Part shown: in pieces, positions 61,762 to 64,000 of the stretch
Layout: each line of letters begins with the position of its first letter
Position numbering within the stretch: the stretch's first letter is position 1
Assembly (NCBI RefSeq): GCF_009749385.1
Contig: NZ_WBIN01000003.1
Span: 124,001-188,000 of the forward strand
Direction: 5' to 3'
DNA: 64,000 nucleotides
From: Agromyces allii
GTDB lineage: Bacteria > Actinomycetota > Actinomycetes > Actinomycetales > Microbacteriaceae
Program-made: the position numbers and the translations under genes
The notes under the pieces: model-generated
What the model was told of the DNA's origin: nothing
The model's input: only the letters and a program-made list of their open reading frames with translations
Database searches by the model: none

Positions 61762-62085
61762 ATGAGTGCACGTGCAGTGAACGAGGCCACCTTCGAGCAG
61801 GAGGTCCTCAACAACGAGAAGGCCGTCCTGGTCGACTTCTGGGCCGAGTGGTGCGGACCGTGTCGTGCGGTCAGCCCGATCCTCGACCAGATCGCGACCG
61901 AGCACGCCGACAAGCTCGACATCGTCAAGATCAACGTCGACGAGAACCCCCAGCTCGCGATGAAGTACCAGATCACCGCGATCCCCGCGTTCAAGGTCTT
62001 CGAGAAGGGCGAGGTCGTCAAGACCGTCATCGGCGCCAAGCCGAAGCCCGCCCTCGAGGCCGACCTCGCCGCCTACATCTCGTAG
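61762..62085 (+). CDS. trxA: Thioredoxin
   Basis: The 107-residue protein has the active site WCGPC in FWAEWCGPCRAVSPIL and cis-Pro in ITAIPAFKVF. It reduces protein disulfides and is recycled by the upstream reductase. TGAGGAG lies just before the ATG. It lies 39 nt after trxB in one operon and is followed by a strong terminator. Confidence 0.98.
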   Translation: MSARAVNEATFEQEVLNNEKAVLVDFWAEWCGPCRAVSPILDQIATEHADKLDIVKINVDENPQLAMKYQITAIPAFKVFEKGEVVKTVIGAKPKPALEADLAAYIS

Positions 62086-62108
62086 CCGGCAGCCTCGTAG
62101 CGCATCGA

Positions 62109-62136
62109 GACCCGCCCGGCACACGCCGGGCGGGTC
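62109..62136 (+). terminator. Intrinsic terminator of trxBA
   Basis: GACCCGCCCGGC-ACAC-GCCGGGCGGGTC forms a perfect 12-bp stem followed by TTTC, about 24 nt after the trxA stop. Confidence 0.9.
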
Positions 62137-62293
62137 TTTCGCATCTCCAGGGCAGGTCTCGCGGATGTCGCATGCGGATGTCGCGGCATCCGCCCAGCAC
62201 GTCGCCGCCGCCCTCACCGGGCGACGCGGTGCGAATCACCCCTCCATGCGGCAATTAGCATGGAACAACTCGAACAGAACGGAAGAACCACTC

Positions 62294-63616
62294 GTGACCT
62301 CTGACGGCGTCCCCCAGCGGACCGGCAACAACCTCGACCCGTGGTACGCGAACTACGCCGAGCGAGCCGCCGGCCTGGCCGCCTCCGAAGTCCGAGCCCT
62401 GTTCGCCGTCGCCTCGCGGCCCGAGGTGGTCTCGCTCGCCGGCGGCATGCCGTTCGTCTCCGCGCTGCCGCAAGAACTGATCATCTCCTCGATGGATCGG
62501 GTCATGCGCACCGATGGTCCGACCGCTCTGCAATACGGCTCTGGCCAGGGAGTTCCCGCCCTTCGCGAGCACATCCTCGACGTCATGGCGCTCGAGGGCA
62601 TCCACGGCTCGGTCGACAACGTCGTCACGTCGACCGGGTCGCAGCAGGCACTCGACCTGGTCGCGAAGCTGTTCATCGATCCCGGAGACGTGATCCTCGC
62701 GGAGTCGCCCAGCTACGTCGGCGCGCTCGGCGTGTTCCGCTCCTACCAGGCGAACGTGGTGCACGTCGCGATGGACGAAGACGGCCTGATTCCCGAGGCC
62801 CTCCGCCAGACGATCGCCCACCTTCGGGGCCAGGGCCGTCGCATCAAGTTCCTCTACACGATCCCGAACTTCCACAACCCGGCAGGTGTGACGCTCTCGG
62901 CCGAGCGCCGACCCGAGATCCTCGAGATCTGCCGAACGAACGAGATCCTCGTCCTCGAAGACAACCCGTACGGCCTGCTCCACTTCGACGAACCCGCACC
63001 GAATGCGCTGCGATCGCTCGACCCCGAGGGGGTCATCTACCTCGGATCATTCTCGAAGACCCTCGCGCCCGGGTTCCGCGTCGGATGGGCGCTCGCACCG
63101 CACGCGATCCGCGAGAAGCTCATCCTCGCCGCCGAGTCGGCGATCCTCTCGCCGAGCTCGTTCAGCCAGCTCGTGGTCTCCGAGTACCTCTCGACGACCG
63201 ATTGGCGTGCGCAGATCGACACGTTCCGCGGTGTCTATCGCGAGCGGAAGGACGCCATGATCGAGGCACTGGGGGAGCACCTGCCCCAGCTCAGTTGGAC
63301 CAACCCCAAGGGCGGGTTCTACGTCTGGGTCACCATGCCCGACGTCCTCGATTCGAAGCAGATGCTGCCCCGCGCGGTGAAGGAGCTGGTCGCCTACACG
63401 CCCGGCACGGCGTTCTTCGCCGATGGCCGAGGCCGACACGCGATGCGCCTCTCGTTCTGCTACCCGACGCCAGACGCGATCCGCGTCGGCATCCGTCGAC
63501 TGGCCACCGTCGTCAACGGCGAGCTCGACCTGCTCGACACGTTCGCCGGCACCGGAACGCTCCAACTCCCCGCGACGCCCGGCATCGAGCTCGCGCCCCC
63601 GACCGACCTCAAGTAG
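62294..63616 (+). CDS. PLP-dependent aminotransferase (MocR/LysN-like, class I/II)
   Basis: The 440-residue enzyme has the PLP lysine in GSFSKTLAPGFRVGW, the family segment IPNFHNPAGVTLS and EDNPYGLL. It resembles 2-aminoadipate/valine-pyruvate-type aminotransferases found at this position in many actinobacterial chromosomes. The GTG start has GGAAG upstream; TAGCAT at 62256-62261 may be the -10. Its amino-acid substrate cannot be read from sequence. Confidence 0.92.
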   Translation: MTSDGVPQRTGNNLDPWYANYAERAAGLAASEVRALFAVASRPEVVSLAGGMPFVSALPQELIISSMDRVMRTDGPTALQYGSGQGVPALREHILDVMALEGIHGSVDNVVTSTGSQQALDLVAKLFIDPGDVILAESPSYVGALGVFRSYQANVVHVAMDEDGLIPEALRQTIAHLRGQGRRIKFLYTIPNFHNPAGVTLSAERRPEILEICRTNEILVLEDNPYGLLHFDEPAPNALRSLDPEGVIYLGSFSKTLAPGFRVGWALAPHAIREKLILAAESAILSPSSFSQLVVSEYLSTTDWRAQIDTFRGVYRERKDAMIEALGEHLPQLSWTNPKGGFYVWVTMPDVLDSKQMLPRAVKELVAYTPGTAFFADGRGRHAMRLSFCYPTPDAIRVGIRRLATVVNGELDLLDTFAGTGTLQLPATPGIELAPPTDLK

Positions 63617-63633
63617 TGGAGAAACCCCAGATC

Positions 63634-64000
63634 ATGAGCGATTCCAACGGTCTGAACGTCGTCGTCCTCGCGGGCGGCATCTCCCACGAGCGCGATGTCT
63701 CACTCCGCTCCGGGCGACGTGTCGCCGACGCACTCACGTCCGCGGGCCACACCGTGACCCTCCGCGATCCGGATGCCGGTCTGCTGCCGTTCCTCGCCGA
63801 CACCCGCCCCGACGTGGTGTTCCCGGCACTGCACGGCTCGAGCGGCGAAGACGGATCCCTTCTCGGCCTGCTCGACGCCCTCGGCATCCCCACCGTCGGA
63901 TCCACGGCGGCCGCCGCGCGACGTGCCTGGTCGAAGCCGATCGCGAGCTCGCTCATCGCCGCCTCGGGTGCGTCGGTTCCCGAGTCGATCGTGCTCTCGC
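63634..64000 (+). CDS. ddl: D-alanine--D-alanine ligase, 5' part
   Basis: The first 122 residues are present: MSDSNGLNVVVLAGGISHERDVSLRSG, then PDVVFPALHGSSGEDGSLLGLLDALGIPTVGS, both standard for the N-terminal domain of Ddl. The rest lies beyond the window edge. It makes the D-Ala-D-Ala dipeptide for peptidoglycan. It begins 17 nt after the aminotransferase stop, so they may be cotranscribed. Confidence 0.92.
   Translation, partial: MSDSNGLNVVVLAGGISHERDVSLRSGRRVADALTSAGHTVTLRDPDAGLLPFLADTRPDVVFPALHGSSGEDGSLLGLLDALGIPTVGSTAAAARRAWSKPIASSLIAASGASVPESIVLS

Overview
The window comes from the chromosome of a high-GC Gram-positive actinobacterium, most likely of the family Microbacteriaceae (an Agromyces- or Microbacterium-like organism). 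This is inferred from the very high GC content, the gene order pcnA / DUF6049-like protein / murJ / trxB / trxA / aminotransferase / ddl, the rpsF-ssb-rpsR-rplI-dnaB cluster, and the very frequent word GGATGCC (usually GCGGATGCCGCG). No rRNA, tRNA, insertion sequence, prophage or CRISPR array was recognised. The right end resembles oriC-proximal DNA, but dnaA, parAB and oriC are not in the window.

Layout, left third (1-27 kb): a membrane-anchored unknown protein; a CopD/CtaG copper fusion protein; HU; a cysteine-poor L28-L33-S14 operon with a three-hairpin leader; a D-amino-acid oxidase; a betaine/proline ABC importer whose ATPase carries N-terminal hexapeptide repeats; glutamate decarboxylase with a membrane partner; a zinc importer operon ending in zur, with a Zur-type box in its promoter; a branched-chain 2-oxo acid dehydrogenase operon (E1a, E1b, E2) led by a HisC-like aminotransferase; a holin-like membrane protein; a WXG100-like protein coupled to an alpha/beta hydrolase; an APH-fold kinase; a low-molecular-weight phosphatase coupled to purB.

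Middle third (27-48 kb): small membrane proteins; the proton-translocating transhydrogenase pntAB; oleate hydratase divergent from an IclR regulator; a Kelch-like lipoprotein and small unknown genes; a flavin aromatic-ring monooxygenase; an aldo/keto reductase; a tautomerase; an MmyB-type regulator followed by an SDR and a hydrolase; a MATE pump; an SDR plus esterase pair; and an ECF41-like sigma factor lacking its usual C-terminal domain.

Right third (48-64 kb): a 937-residue SARP-NB-ARC regulator, then the core chromosome: dnaB, an AT-richer 517-bp spacer with several DnaA-box-like sites, rplI, rpsR, ssb, rpsF, the CCA-adding enzyme, a divergent DUF6049-like / murJ pair, trxB, trxA, an aminotransferase, and the start of D-Ala-D-Ala ligase, cut by the window edge.

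The strongest regulatory observations are: (1) a GTTCG-N5-CGAAC dyad upstream of both the IclR gene and the aromatic monooxygenase 5 kb away; (2) a Zur-type box before the zinc operon; (3) a repeated leaderless-promoter layout, TAnnnT followed by 6-7 nt and then the start codon; (4) a structured leader before the L28 operon; (5) DnaA-box-like sites before dnaB; (6) a perfect 14-bp palindrome in the MATE pump promoter.
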